Positions 35,165 to 46,900 of a stretch of 64,000 nt of DNA are shown one piece after another. Numbering within the stretch: position 1 is the stretch's first letter; the number at the start of each line of letters is the position of its first letter. The notes beneath the pieces are model-generated. The model made no database searches. It saw nothing but the letters and a program-made list of their open reading frames with translations, and had not been told where the DNA came from. The position numbers and the translations under genes are program-made. Origin of the DNA: Heliocidaris erythrogramma (Eukaryota; Echinodermata; Echinoidea; Camarodonta; Echinometridae); the NCBI GenBank assembly GCA_025617745.1, contig CM046862.1, positions 55,339,946 through 55,403,945 of the forward strand. The letters are read 5' to 3'.

Positions 35165-35560
35165 ATAAACGCACCCATAGACTGTTCATTCAGATATTGT
35201 CTGATAGAAGGGACCAGAGGTAAATAATCTGGTCTCCGTCAAAATTTCTTGTATTATTACATAGTTTGAGTAATTGATAGTAGGCACTACGATTAGAAAA
35301 CATATATACAAAATTTACAAATATTTTAAAGAGTTTATAAGGGGTTTATAAATACCCCACCCCTCAACCCTCCGGATTTTATATATTTGAATATTTCATT
35401 TAGTTAAATAAAATTTGTTTCGTGTTCCTTGAAATTAAATGTTTGGTGAGGATGTTATAAATAACTTTTATATTTTTTTTTCTCTGAGAAAACCAACGTG
35501 GTTTAATTTCTCAAAAGTTTTAATGAATCCAATTAAAGAATCGATTAGACTAATTTTGAT
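35165..35560. repeat. Duplicated block B, copy 2 (partial)
   Basis: Begins at the ATAGACTGTTCATTCAGA word and runs through the TATAAATACCCCACCC and TTTCTCAAAAGTTTTAATG words. The left quarter of the block is missing. Confidence 0.75.
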
Positions 35561-36480
35561 ATCATTATGGAGTCAATACAAGATTACTGAAATACAGAAA
35601 GAAAAATCTCAATCGATCATGGATGGAAACACAAGACTATTAATTGCTTTTTATGTTCGGTGTTTATACACCAAAAATGAAATGAAATGGAAAGAAGAAA
35701 GAAGAAAGAGGAGGAAAGTGTGATCGGGATCAGGAAGGTTCCTTTTTTGTGATGCTAAGGAAGTGTGCATAAGATTTTCCACTGCTTTTCAATTTGAAAG
35801 TCATTGCGTACATTATTATTTTAACAGAGCCTTGCGTCTTGAAGTTGTATTTAATGACAGTCAGTATACGAAGTTGAAAGCTAGTGTATAACATCCCAGA
35901 AAAACATTATAGAAACATCGCTTGATTAGGGGAAATATTAGGTTTAGAATATAGCTGCAGAATCATATGACCAAATATAAAGAGAAATGGTAGTGTGGAG
36001 TCGAAAAATGTTGCAAATACCCTACAGTTCCATATTATGTTCTCTCTTTATCAGTCCTTGACCAATGAAAGCTTGTGTAGTCAGGGGAGAGTTTCAAAAA
36101 GATGACAAAGTTTCTTTCTTGGATTTTGTTTATTTGTTTCACAATTTGGGGTTTCAACAGGTGGACGGTTGGTTCTTGGCTAGCTGGTTTTATGTAGGTA
36201 TTATTAGGTATATTTTGATATACCTCATGCTGGGTGCTAGTGAGGAATATAAGAACGTTTTATTTTACTGTTAATGTACTTGCTCAACGTGAAAGGAATT
36301 TGGGAAAGAGATAAAAGGGAACGAATCTTTTCGTGGTGTAAAGAAAAAAAAGCGGTTTTTTGTGATTTTAAAGGAAAGATTAATTTTAATACTAGGTATA
36401 TATAGGACAGATGGAGAAAGGAAAGTTCCAGTTATTTCAGCCATGGGTCTAATCACAGTAAAGGAGTATTCGCCTACAAT
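35561..36480. other. AT-rich intergenic stretch; no gene seen
   Basis: Short Lys- and Arg-rich frames at 35439-35723 and others have no recognised motif and are not supported as genes. Confidence 0.45.
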
Positions 36481-36485
36481 CTGAT

Positions 36486-36595
36486 TCTTATCGGACCCAG
36501 GTTCGATTGTCAGTCACGTTTTTCGGATGGTGACGTTAAAGGTCGGTTCCAGCCGTATAAATAATCGTATTTGATTGATTCACGTCTATCAAAAC
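36486..36595 (+). mobile_element. 5'-truncated SINE related to 53803-53989
   Basis: The plus strand reads GGACCCAGGTTCGATTGTCA, then GGATGGTGACGTTAAAGG and a TTGATTGATTCACGTCT tail. These match the box-B and tail regions of the minus-strand element at 53803-53930. Confidence 0.65.
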
Positions 36596-36824
36596 TGAAT
36601 TTTAAAAGAACTTTTAAAAAAGAATATGTCATCTTTTTTTAACTTCAGTTTTTGTCAGGATCATTTTTTCCTTCTTATAAAATTAAAGAATAATTAGTAT
36701 CAACTACTTTTTTTTTTTTTTTTTTTTTGGTAATATGTTCTAAATGTGTACGTAGGCCTACATTTATTCAATTCAATTAATTTTCAAAACATTTATTTCC
36801 AACTTTTGAATATAAGTGTACAAA

Positions 36825-38035
36825 GTAATAATGTTTTTAACAAAAAATGCGACATAATACACATTCATATTGTACATACATAGTTGGAGGACACACCTCT
36901 AAAAGCAAAAGCGTGAGGCGAGGGTGCCCTTAGTAACATAATACATAATATTACATAATAAATATATAAAAAGACAATAACTACATGCAAAAAAGAGGGG
37001 GGGGGGAAGATTACATTCCTTAACTGCTGACTTTGAATGGAGGGAAAAAAGAAAAAAAGGAAAGAGAGAGAAAAAAAAAAGAGGGAAAAGGGGGGAAGGA
37101 TGGAGGTGCAATATACAATGAGTACGGATAAGAGATGTATTCACAAAGAAGCAGAGAGGGAGAGAATAGACCCAATGGAGGGTAAGGAAGAATCTTAAAC
37201 CATATTATTTGTAAGATGAAGTGAAATGTTTTTTATCCTTCTTGAGAAGCTGGCAAGAGATGCGGAGTATTTTATTGTGTTAGGGATAGCGTTCCACAGC
37301 TTAGGTCCCGAGTACCGGATGTTATGTTGGAATAATAAGGTTCTGTGCTTGGGTAGATGGATGTGATTTGCGTGTCTGGTTTCGTATTTATGAATAGTAG
37401 AATTTAATTGAAAGAGGTTACAAAATTCGTTAGGAAATAAATTGTTTCTACATCTGTACATAAAAATGCTTTGTTGATGTTTATTTATATCGGTAAACTT
37501 TAATATGTTAAATCGTTTGAAAAAATGGTCGACGTGATACCGGGGGCAGTACCTGTAGTTAAACGAATTATTTTCTTTTGTAGGTTGATTAATTTGTGTA
37601 ATTTGGATATTGTAGAGTTCCCCCAGGCTAGGTTGAAATATGATAGATATGGTAGGATAAGAGAATTGTAAAGCATACGGAGGATGTTGTTTGGTAAAAT
37701 GTGCCGCAGTCTGCCAATGTTTTTAGAGATTTTGCTTTCTGTTTCAAGGATATGTTTCTTCCAAGACATAGAACTATCAATGTGTACACCTAGAAATTTG
37801 TGTTTTCAACTCCAGGTAGTAGTACGTTGTCGAGATATATGGAAATGCTGTCTAAATCAGTGTTTTTATTGTTGTGAAAGATCATAATATTATAGTTACA
37901 TTTTTTTAAATTGACAGACAATTTGTTGGCCTTAAACCACTCGCATACAAAGGTTAGCTGTTGATTAACATTACTGCATAGTGAGGTAAGATTAGATCCG
38001 CTACATAAAATATTCATGTCGTCGGCATAAAGCAC
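36825..38035 (-). mobile_element. LINE remnant C (CR1/L2-type), two frameshifts, 5' truncated
   Basis: The minus-strand frames at 38035-37790, 37769-37500 and 37461-37195 form one reverse transcriptase C-terminal half. Landmarks are YADDMNILCSGSNL, CEWFKANKLSVNLKKCNY, then SWKKHI..IG.LR.ILP and LILPYLSYFNLAWGNS, then YETRHANHIHLPKHRT and YSGPKLWNAIPNTIK. Frameshifts lie near 37795 and 37500. The region from the left end to 37195 is 3' UTR. The 5' edge at 38035 abuts duplicated block B. Part of the 5' edge (37800-38040) is repeated at 39005-39235. Confidence 0.8.
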
Positions 38036-38039
38036 AAAA

Positions 38040-38590
38040 CGTTTTTATTGATATTTAGTGTGCAATTCTCAAGTACACGTAAATTGCCTGGTCATTATGT
38101 GCATGCACGCTACAGAGATATACAGTATGTCCTAAGCTGGAAAGCCTTGTAAATGTTCATGCACCTAGCTATAAAAACAGTGTATAACATATACTGTTCA
38201 TTCAGAAACTGTCCGATAGTTGAGACCTGATGTAAGTAATCTGGACTCTGTCAAAATTCCAACAAAAACCTTCATTTCAAACAAATTGAAATAGATAAAC
38301 ACTGTGATTATAAAATATATATTAACATTTTACAAATATTTTAAGGGTTTATAGGGGTTTTTAATACTCCACCCCCTCAAACCCACCGGATTTTATATAT
38401 TTGAATATTTCATTTAGTTAAATCCAATTTGTTTCGTGATCTTTGAAATTAAATGTTTGGGGAAGATGTTATAAATATCTTTTATATATTTTTTTTTTAC
38501 TCTGAGAAAACCAACGTGGTTTAATTTCTCAAAAGTTTTAATGAATCGATTTTAAAAATCGATTAGACTAATTTTGATATCAATTTTTGT
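38040..38590. repeat. Duplicated block B, copy 3
   Basis: Carries the full word order of block B, directly joined to the truncated LINE remnant C. The same LINE-to-block junction recurs at 39235. Confidence 0.8.
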
Positions 38591-39004
38591 TTTTAAGAAT
38601 CTTTTAATACTTCCTTTTTCATAACATTTTTCACAATAATCAAGGTAAATACACAAACAAATATATTCACATGCAGTATCATTGTGCCAAATTACATAAT
38701 AATAACTATAAGTAAGCATAATATTTTACATGCATGTATTAAATAGTAAATTATGCAAAATCTGGAAGTCTTTATAATAAAAAAAGGTAAAAAATATAAA
38801 AATGAAGATTAAAATAGAAAAGATTAAAAAAAATGAGAAGAAGAAGAAGAAAAAAAAAGCGCCCCCATTGTGTCCGTTGTTCCGCCTCAGATTTAAACAA
38901 AACTAGAGTTCAGAATTTTGTTCACGAATTGTGTTATTAAGCACACTTATCTCCCCATGTCCATCCCTTCGTCCCGGAAATCAAAAATTTTAAAGAGAAA
39001 TTTG

Positions 39005-39420
39005 GTGTTTTCAACTCTAGGTAGTAGTACATTGTCGAGATATATGGAAATGCTGTCTAAATCAGTGTTTTTATTGTTGTGAAAGATCATATAGTTACAT
39101 TTTTTTAAATTGACAGACAATTTGTTGGCCTTAAACCACTCGCATACAAAGGTTAGCTGTTGATTAACATTACTGCATAGTGAGGTAAGATTAGATCCGC
39201 TACATAAAATATTCGTGTCGTCGGCATAAAGAACAAACGTTTTTATTGATATTTAGTGTGCAATTCTCAAGTACACGTAAATTGCCTGCTCGTTATGTGC
39301 ATGCACGCTACAGAGATATATGTGTCAAGCTGGAAAGCCTTGTAAATGTTCATGCACCTAGCTATAAAAACAGTGTATAAACATAGACTGTTCATTCAGA
39401 AATTGTTCGATATAATTATT
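39005..39420. repeat. Second copy of the LINE C / block B junction
   Basis: LINE C sequence (GTGTTTTCAACTCTAGGTAG through GGCATAAAGAACAAACG) passes into block B (TTTATTGATATTTAGTGTGC), the same fusion as at 37800-38105. The fusion therefore happened before this local duplication. Confidence 0.8.
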
Positions 39421-39468
39421 GTGTGTGTCTGTGTGTGTAATTGGGCTTTTACGGACGTGTATCAATTT
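39420..39468 (-). repeat. SINE 3' tail
   Basis: On the minus strand it reads TTGATACACGTCCGTAAAAG followed by CCCAATTACACACAC, matching the 3' end of the element at 53803-53989. Confidence 0.5.
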
Positions 39469-39804
39469 TCTTGTTATCATTATTATTAGTCGTATAAGTA
39501 TCATTATTATTATCAACCCGGGGCGCGGCAAGGGGCTTTAAGCAGTCCCCCCCCCCCCCACTCTCTCTCTCTCTCTCTCTCATTTCTTCCTGTTGTCATG
39601 GTCTCTTTATTTATGTTAGGCCAAAGGATAGGAAATATATACCATGCATAGGTAAACACGCAAACATATTTAAATGATGAATTTATAAACACATGCAATG
39701 AAGGCCACTTTTTCATGTTTTTTGTCTCTTGTTAATACAGTCATTCATTCATTCATTTACTTATTTATATAGGCCCTATGTTGATACATACACTCAGCAC
39801 AAAA

Positions 39805-42041
39805 CAGTTAAGTTCAATTAAGTTCAGATTTTTCATTAGACATGATACAAGACATTCGTAAAAATCAATAATCAAATTAAAGGATATTCAGTTGCCTGTC
39901 AAGCAGGTAGGTGAACACAAAGTGAAACTTACGCATGAATGAACACGTTCATTATTTGTTCCAAGGTGCCAAAGTGAAATTAACGGGAATGAAAAAACCC
40001 CCTCGAAATTCACAGTCATAGGCACAGAAAATCAAAGCAAAGCATGATAAAAGTTTTCATGATTCATGATTGCTCATGAAAAGAAAATCAATCTTCAAAT
40101 CTAAAAATGGGCCAAGGTGTAGCCAAAGTGGCGTAGAAAGGACAACACATTTTGGGGGACACCATTGAACCCAACAATAATGTAGGCCTACCTTGGAAAT
40201 GCAGTGGGTGATTTCACGCTCTGTGTTGGTGTTTAGAGCGAAAATTATCCTAAAATCGAGCTCAAACACCGCTGTTCAGATTGAGAAGCCGATACCGATA
40301 TCCTAACAATGCGCATCGATCGTGTAACACTGGCAATGGCGTCAGCACCATTTTAAACGAAGGGAAAAAATTGTTTAAAACTATTTAGGTATTAGTCTAG
40401 AATATCGTTAAATTACACGAGTAGTCCGGTAATTCTAAAAGAAATAATTATTTGATCTAGAGTGCGGTAAGAAACTTCACAGAAATGGATAGTGTTGACA
40501 AGAACAGTAAGTTTAGATATGATTTCTCTCGAGTTTCTCACTTGCAGCAGAAAATGCTACGGTAGCTAATGCAGCTAGACGCCGGATCGGACGGCGTAGC
40601 GCATACAGGGCAAACAGCCAAATTTCAGGCATTGGCTCAGATTAGCCATGAAGTTTCTTGACTTTTGTATTGTAAATATTGATTTAAATCTCATCCTAAT
40701 AAATGATGTGGATTCTCTGGTTTATTAACTACGGAATATCTAACGTCATTTTTATCAAATCTTAAAATGAATATTAGGTAGGAATTTTTATTCACTCCTT
40801 CAGCCCAATTAAAAAGCAAAAGTAGTTCCTTTCCGTGTGCTCTAGATCGAACGTTAGACCAAATGTTGGCCTAGATCTAATTTCAGGCCTATATGAACAT
40901 AATACCTCTTAACACCTATGAAATTACACTTCGAATGACGCCTACTGTCTTTATTTGTCATGACTTATCAGCAAAATTTTCTATAGCTACCAACACCAAC
41001 ACCGACCGTGAAATCACTATTTCTTAATCCCTAGGGGTATAGTGTTAGTGAATGGGAATTTGTACATGAAATTAATCACCGGCGGCCGAGTCGGTTCAGC
41101 AGACGATTATTAACAACAAATAAACACCGACAGCCGGAACTACGTCAATTAAAAAGCAAAAGTAGTTCCTTTCCGTGTGCTCTAGATCGAACATTGGACC
41201 AAATGTTGGCCTAGGTCTAATTTCAGGCCTATATGAACATAATACCTCTTAACACTTATGAAATTACACTTCGAATGACGCCTACTGTCTTTATTTGTCA
41301 TGACTTATCAGCAAAATTTTCCATAGCTACCAACACCAACACCGACCGTGAAATCACTATTTCTTAATCCCTAGGGGTATAGTGTTAGTGAATGGAATTT
41401 GTACATGAAATTAATCACCGGCGGCCGAGCTCGGTTCAGCAGACGATTATTAACAACAAATAAACACCGACGGCCGGAACTACGTCAAAAAACAGAGGTC
41501 AACACCTAACACCGACTGATTTTTGTTTCATTTCATAGACGGTGTTAGATCACGATTTCGCAGCAAAATATACACTAACACCAAACACCAACACCGAGGG
41601 TGAAATCACCCAGTGTCCCTATTCCCATATACTACGTCACTGAGTAACCATATACTGTCATTACATTTTACTCAGCCTTCAATTTCATTCAAAAATAATA
41701 CATTTTGGACATTTAATCGCCCTTGTGGCTACTCCATATCACATTTAAATATAGGCTAAACAGAAGCCTCTTCTCTCTCTCTCTCTCTCTCTCTTTTGGT
41801 GTGGAAATGAGAGAGAGATGGGGGGGGGGGGGGGAGCGAAAGCTCGATCATACAGTTTCAACCAAGTCTCACTCAAAGATATAGCCATCGTATAAGTTTG
41901 ATATTTTGTTGCCTTTGTTATGTGGAAGGGCATTTACTAATTTTTTGTACTATATATGTACTTTTGTACTATAAAAGGAAGAAAAACACTCGTGCTTGAA
42001 ATTTATCTTTATGTTGCCGTAACAGAGTGAAAGATGGTAGC
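39805..42041. repeat. Duplicated block D2 (partner at 30831-32340)
   Basis: Same word order as D1 but interrupted after CCTTGGAAATGCAGT by the element at 40206-41611. It ends in a scaffold gap. Poly-G and (CT)n segments are conserved between the copies. Confidence 0.85.
40206..41611. mobile_element. 1.4-kb element with GGGTGATTTCAC ends and internal tandem duplication
   Basis: The ends GGGTGATTTCAC and GTGAAATCACCC are inverse, with AGT on both sides (40203-40205 and 41612-41614). The uninterrupted D1 copy reads GGAAATGCAGTTTCC, so AGT is a 3-bp duplication. Inside, a unit of about 340 bp at 40807-41146 is repeated at 41148-41487 with few differences. At 40484 an ATG opens MDSVDKN followed by a GTAAGTTT donor, a possible first exon. 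Superfamily unknown. Confidence 0.75.
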
Positions 42042-42541
42042 NNNNNNNNNNNNNNNNNNNNNNNNNNNNNNNNNNNNNNNNNNNNNNNNNNNNNNNNNNN
42101 NNNNNNNNNNNNNNNNNNNNNNNNNNNNNNNNNNNNNNNNNNNNNNNNNNNNNNNNNNNNNNNNNNNNNNNNNNNNNNNNNNNNNNNNNNNNNNNNNNNN
42201 NNNNNNNNNNNNNNNNNNNNNNNNNNNNNNNNNNNNNNNNNNNNNNNNNNNNNNNNNNNNNNNNNNNNNNNNNNNNNNNNNNNNNNNNNNNNNNNNNNNN
42301 NNNNNNNNNNNNNNNNNNNNNNNNNNNNNNNNNNNNNNNNNNNNNNNNNNNNNNNNNNNNNNNNNNNNNNNNNNNNNNNNNNNNNNNNNNNNNNNNNNNN
42401 NNNNNNNNNNNNNNNNNNNNNNNNNNNNNNNNNNNNNNNNNNNNNNNNNNNNNNNNNNNNNNNNNNNNNNNNNNNNNNNNNNNNNNNNNNNNNNNNNNNN
42501 NNNNNNNNNNNNNNNNNNNNNNNNNNNNNNNNNNNNNNNNN
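42042..42541. other. Assembly gap (500 N)
   Basis: A run of exactly 500 N. It falls at the end of duplicated block D2, consistent with a repeat-induced scaffold join. No statement about its content is possible. Confidence 0.99.
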
Positions 42542-43353
42542 TTAAGGCATGGTATATCTGTGATTTAGGTCAGCCAGTTTAAAAAACAGCAAAAAGGAGA
42601 TAGAAACTGCACATGAGCCGGGCGGGGTGAACAGTTTTACTTAAAATATTGCCTTTCACCTTCTTCAACACGTTATAAAAGTTCATTCATATGAATTTTC
42701 CATATCATACGCATAGTATTATATTAAATGGAATGTTATACTTGAAATACTTGAAATATTAAAAACAAAACAAAGTCGAAGGAAAAATTATACCTGATTA
42801 TCGATAACAAATTAACAGTCGATTACATCCTGAGTTAATTTGAAATGTCACTCGAAACTGGATTATGCAGAAAATATCTTTCACAAAACAGTGGTATGAA
42901 ATGAATGCCCCTTATGCCTGCTAAAATTACATTGCTATCATATTTTAATTAAAAAAATGAAATCTAATCATTTAGCAACGATTTTATGCCATTTGCTTTT
43001 AGAGTGTAATCCTAAAATTGTAACGAGTTAAATTTTTGTTTTTTTTATTATTATGAATTATCAAAATCTCTTTAGAACTGATATAATTAAAAGTTTTAAA
43101 AATACATATTTTGGCACGGAAAACTCATGACGTTTTCCGCATAAATTTATTATTTTTAGGAGGGCCCGGCCCGGCCCTTCATCGTAAATCAAACTCCCTT
43201 GGTAAATTCAAGGATTTAATCAATGGACTACGGGAACGGAACGGGATGGCTACTGCATTAAGCCTATGAGGGCTCAGTAGTCAACGGGTTAACATAGCTC
43301 CTTGGTAAAGCGCAGTTGAACAAAAATTAATCGCAAGCCCTCAATTAATTCAC
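42542..43353. repeat. Duplicated block E, copy 1
   Basis: Shares with 45776-46529 the ordered words TTAAGGCATGGTAT, CATATCATACGCATAGTATT, AACAGTCGATTACATCC, ATTTTGGCACGGAAA, CGTTTTCCGCAT and TTAATCGCAAGCCCT. A more diverged partial copy spans about 46905-48035. Confidence 0.8.
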
Positions 43354-43738
43354 TTAAAGGGTCACTAAAATAAAAAAATAATTGCCCATTTTTTGTAGGA
43401 AGGTGTCATCAGGAGCCAAAAAATATCCATCACACAATTTTTTATGCATTCAGTCATATTTTATAATCATTTGAAAAGTACATTTTTGCTGATTTACACA
43501 GTCATAAGCCCCGCCCCCCAAAAAACCCATCGAAGCGACATCGTGATCACATGATCTGTGACGCATGAAAAGTAAGGGAAAATATTCCACGAACCTATAC
43601 CGTGCGCGCCCGGAGGCCCCCGGCAGGCCCAGCCCGGTGCCGAGCATGATATTCACCGCATCGACCATTTGCATTGCGTATTTTCGTGTGTTTAATTCCT
43701 CACAATAACTTTGATTTTGGGACACATTTTCATCAATA

Positions 43739-43973
43739 ATGCCTAATCGGTGTATAGTTGCGGGCTGTAGCAAGATCCCTAAAGATGGTGTAAGCCTACA
43801 TCATTTTCCTAAAGATGAAAATCTACGGAAATTGTGGGTCGCAAATGTAAAGCTCACGCAGGCGGAGTGGCAAGGGCCGGCCAAGTGAGTGGAGTACAAT
43901 CTGCAGCGATCACTTTGCCGAAGATGATTTTGAGAATCCTGGCCTGTATTCCGAATTTGGCATGAACAGAAGG
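43739..43973 (+). pseudogene. THAP-type C2CH zinc-finger exon with one frameshift
   Basis: The ATG opens MPNRCIVAGCSKIPKDGVS, then LHHFPKDENLRKLWVAN and KLTQAEWQG. After a +1 shift near 43885 it continues SEWSTICSDHFAEDDFENPG and ends before a GTAAGC donor at 43974. Cys5 and Cys10, then Cys and His in CSDH, form the C2CH zinc site; HHFP and the LW Trp are further THAP hallmarks. The AVPTF box would lie in a later exon. THAP domains bind DNA and are found in transposases and host regulators. In the unshifted frame a TGA ends the protein at residue 50, so the gene is broken here or the base is a sequencing error. Confidence 0.75.
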
Positions 43974-44060
43974 GTAAGCTAGCTAAAAGATTCAGCTATT
44001 CCAAAGGTCAGACTTGGAGTCAAGTCTTCAAATTTGTTTTTCAACGACAGCAGCTTCACC

Positions 44061-44135
44061 CATAGACCGAAAATTCTGTCCCTCGTTCGTTAGCTAAGAC
44101 GACCTAACGAACGAGAGACAGCATTTTCGGTCTAC
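44061..44135. repeat. Near-perfect hairpin inside the THAP element
   Basis: AGACCGAAAATTCTGTCCCTC and its inverse arms flank CGTTCGTTAG / CTAACGAACG. The stem is about 33 bp with a very short loop. Confidence 0.75.
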
Positions 44136-44998
44136 TTCACCCGTAACCCCAGGGAGCTCCCTGGAGTTACTTCACCCACGGCCCTTCACCGTATTCTGCG
44201 AGGGGTTCAAACATATAATATGGTGGAATTTCCCCTTGCCACTCGAGCTTCTTTGCCTTCGGTGTCTGATAAATAATCTGATAAATCAGAGTTCGTATCT
44301 GCATGGCTCAGTAAAGTCCTCCAACTCGGAATCGCGGGCACTTTTCCTCTCTCTATATAAGTTACTCGAATTCAGCCAAGATCTAAGTCAGTAATTAAAA
44401 AGCGATTTTTAAAAAAACCGTAAGTGAAATAAACAAAACAAAAGCGTTCACCAGTCGCTATGTACGAGGGGAACATAGTCACTGCCGTACTGTGTAGGAC
44501 ATAGTACATACAGACGCATAAAACGGCTGTGCACGCGTTTATGACCAATGCAAAAGTTTTGTTCGGCAAGCTCAGATGGATGAGAACATTGTTCAAAAGG
44601 AAAGCTAAAAAACAAAACAAGAGCTGTATATTTGGGCAAAAGCGTTTTCTGATCTTGTAGAAAATATATTGCTAATGATTATTCACTCCTAAGATTATAT
44701 TGATTAATTTCCTTTTTTCATAAATTGTCCGTAGAACATAGGGGTCAAATACCGCATTCTGTGTACATTATTATATTATATATTATATGCAGATCTTGTG
44801 CCTCTTATTTTCCATACGTCACTTGGGGGTTAGCCAATCAGCTCACGAGTTTTAAGGAACGGTCCCAAAACCTCTACTTTTTCCCCTTTTTCGCCAAAAC
44901 GAGACATAATTTGGACAATCGATTGGCAGATTCGTGATTAGAAGGCAAAACTACAAGGAAAGAGCACCCATTTTCTCTCTAATTTAGTCAACCTTTAA

Positions 44999-45204
44999 TA
45001 TCCCCCTGAAAAAGTTTGCTCTTCAAATGCCCTCATATTCAAAATACGAGGAGAAATGGCTGACAGTTTGGGACCAAACATTCATGCCACATACATGTAT
45101 GTGTAGTAGTTCCATAGTAGTGTGTAGTGTGTAGTGCGTGTGACTTTCAGGAAATATCATTGAGACAATTTCTTATCATTTTGATGATTCCAAAACATCA
45201 CAGT
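44999..45204. repeat. Duplicated block F, copy 1
   Basis: Shares with 46534-46744 TATCCCCCTGAAAAAGTTTG, CTCTTCAAATGCCCTCATAT, TGTAGTAGTTCCATAGTAG and TTTTGATGATTCCAAAAC. In the second copy block F directly follows block E, which shows that the THAP element split E from F here. Confidence 0.8.
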
Positions 45205-45554
45205 CAGGGGCGGATCCAGGATTTTCTATAAAGGGGGGGGGGGGGCACACACAAAACTGTGTCCGAGAGACTTTTCTCTCGAAAAGTAGCTCAGATGGAG
45301 GGGGGGGGGGGGGGGGGGGGTGTGATGATTATTTTTTTTCGCCAGACGTCCAAAATTCGCTGAGTCGGGGGGGGGGGGGGGGTATGGGCGTCCAGTTCCC
45401 TCCATAATTCTCTGACAAGCAAAAAAAAAAAAGGGGGGAGGGTGGGGGCACAATCTAAACAGGAGGAGGGCACAATGTATATTTTTATTTCAAGGGTTGG
45501 GGGGGGGGGGCACATCCGGCCTGCCCCCCCCCCCGAAAGAAAAATCTGCCACTG
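45205..45554. mobile_element. hAT-like MITE, GGCGGATCCAGG family, with four poly-G runs
   Basis: It starts CAGGGGCGGATCCAGG and ends ATCTGCCACTG, with imperfect flanks ATCACAGT and CTCACAAT. It has four G runs of 9-20 nt and one C run. Proline- and glycine-rich frames across it are artefacts. Confidence 0.7.
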
Positions 45555-45775
45555 CTCACAATTAGCAACTTTTTACAATGCATCATATAAGTCATAATCA
45601 ACCATGCTCCATTGCCTTCAGGCAGTTTCTACTGCAATGTACTTGCATCAGCAGAATTCAAATGTATTGATTATACTCGTTATGAACCTTTGATTCGACC
45701 AAATGCTTTAAATAAAAATATTAAAAAAAAAACATTTTGAATTATAGTTATGTAGTCATATTAGGTTTACTTACA

Positions 45776-46529
45776 TAGTTAAGGCATGGCATATGAATTT
45801 TCCATATCATACGCATAGTATTATTAAATGGAATTTCATACTTGTAATATTAAACAACAAGGAAGAAACAAAAAAACAAAACAAAATAAAATCGTAGGAA
45901 AAAAAATTATACCTGAGTATCGATGACAAATTAACAGTCGATTACATCCCTAGGTTAAATTGAATTGTCACTCGAAACTAAATTATGCATAAAATATATT
46001 TTATAAAACAGTGGTATGATATGAATGCCCTTATGCCTGTTAAATTAAATTACTATCATATGTTCATTAAAAACTCGAAATATAATCATTTGAAAACGAT
46101 TTTATGCCTTTTTTTTTTAGATCGAGTGTAATCTTAAAGTTGTAACCAGTAAAAATCTTGTTTTGCACTGATATGAATTATCAAATTAGCTCAGATTTAA
46201 CTTTAACTATTGATTGATTGAATTTATTAAGTTAGTTACATATTTTGGCACGGAAAGCGCAGACGTTTTCCGCATGATGCATCAAATAAAATAAAATCTA
46301 AATGGGCCCTTCATCGTATATCAACCAACTCCTTGGTAAATTCAACAATTTAACCAATGGACTACCATCACAGAACACATTTTGGCACGGAAAGCGCAGA
46401 CGTCTTTAGGAGTTCTGTGACTACGATACCGGAACCGGGTGGCTCCTGTATTTGGCCTATGAGAGTTAAAAAGTTATAAAGAAGCGCAGCTGAACAAAAA
46501 TTAATCGCAAGCCCTAAATTAATTAACTT
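45776..46529. repeat. Duplicated block E, copy 2 (carries empty TTAA site)
   Basis: The same word order as copy 1 runs uninterrupted into block F through AATTAACTTAATATCCCCC. A short repeat of TTTTGGCACGGAAAGCGCAG occurs twice (46251 and 46380). Confidence 0.8.
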
Positions 46530-46744
46530 AATATCCCCCTGAAAAAGTTTGCTCTTCAAATGCCCTCATATTCAAAATATGACGAGAAATGGCTGACAGT
46601 TTAGGACAAAACATTCATGCCACATACAATGTATGTGTAGTAGTTCCATAGTAGTGTGTAGTGTGTAGTGCGTAGTGCGTGTGACTATCAGGAAATATCA
46701 TTGAGACAATTTCTTATCATTTTGATGATTCCAAAACCTCTCAA

Positions 46745-46900
46745 TCAGGGGCGGATCCAGGATGGTATAAGTTGGGGGGGGGGGGCACACCAAATTGGTT
46801 TGTCAACTTTTGGAAAAGGGAGACCCGTATTTTTTTTGGTCTCGCCAGCTCTCGAAAAGTCGCTCAGATGATGGGGGGGGGGGGGGGGGGGGGGGGGGAA
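46745..46900. mobile_element. Truncated GGCGGATCCAGG-family fragment with long G run
   Basis: Starts CAGGGGCGGATCCAGG and includes a G run of more than 20 nt at 46874. The right end is missing; sequence passes into diverged block E. Confidence 0.6.

Larger units (their letters stand above)
43358..44994 (+). mobile_element. TTAA-flanked DNA transposon encoding a THAP domain
   Basis: The 1,637-bp element lies between TTAA at 43354-43357 and 44995-44998. The left end AGGGTCACTAAAATAAA and inverted right end AGGTTGACTAAATTAGA are similar. The paralogous uninterrupted block reads AATTAACTTAATATCCCCC at 46522-46540, an empty TTAA site. It carries a THAP exon at 43739-43973 behind a GC-rich promoter-like stretch. 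TTAA duplication plus THAP recalls Kolobok-type transposons as I remember them; piggyBac is the alternative. No full transposase core was seen. Confidence 0.8.

Noticed and set aside
42027..42582. Two open frames of 172 and 182 codons
   Set aside because: They consist of the 500-N gap.
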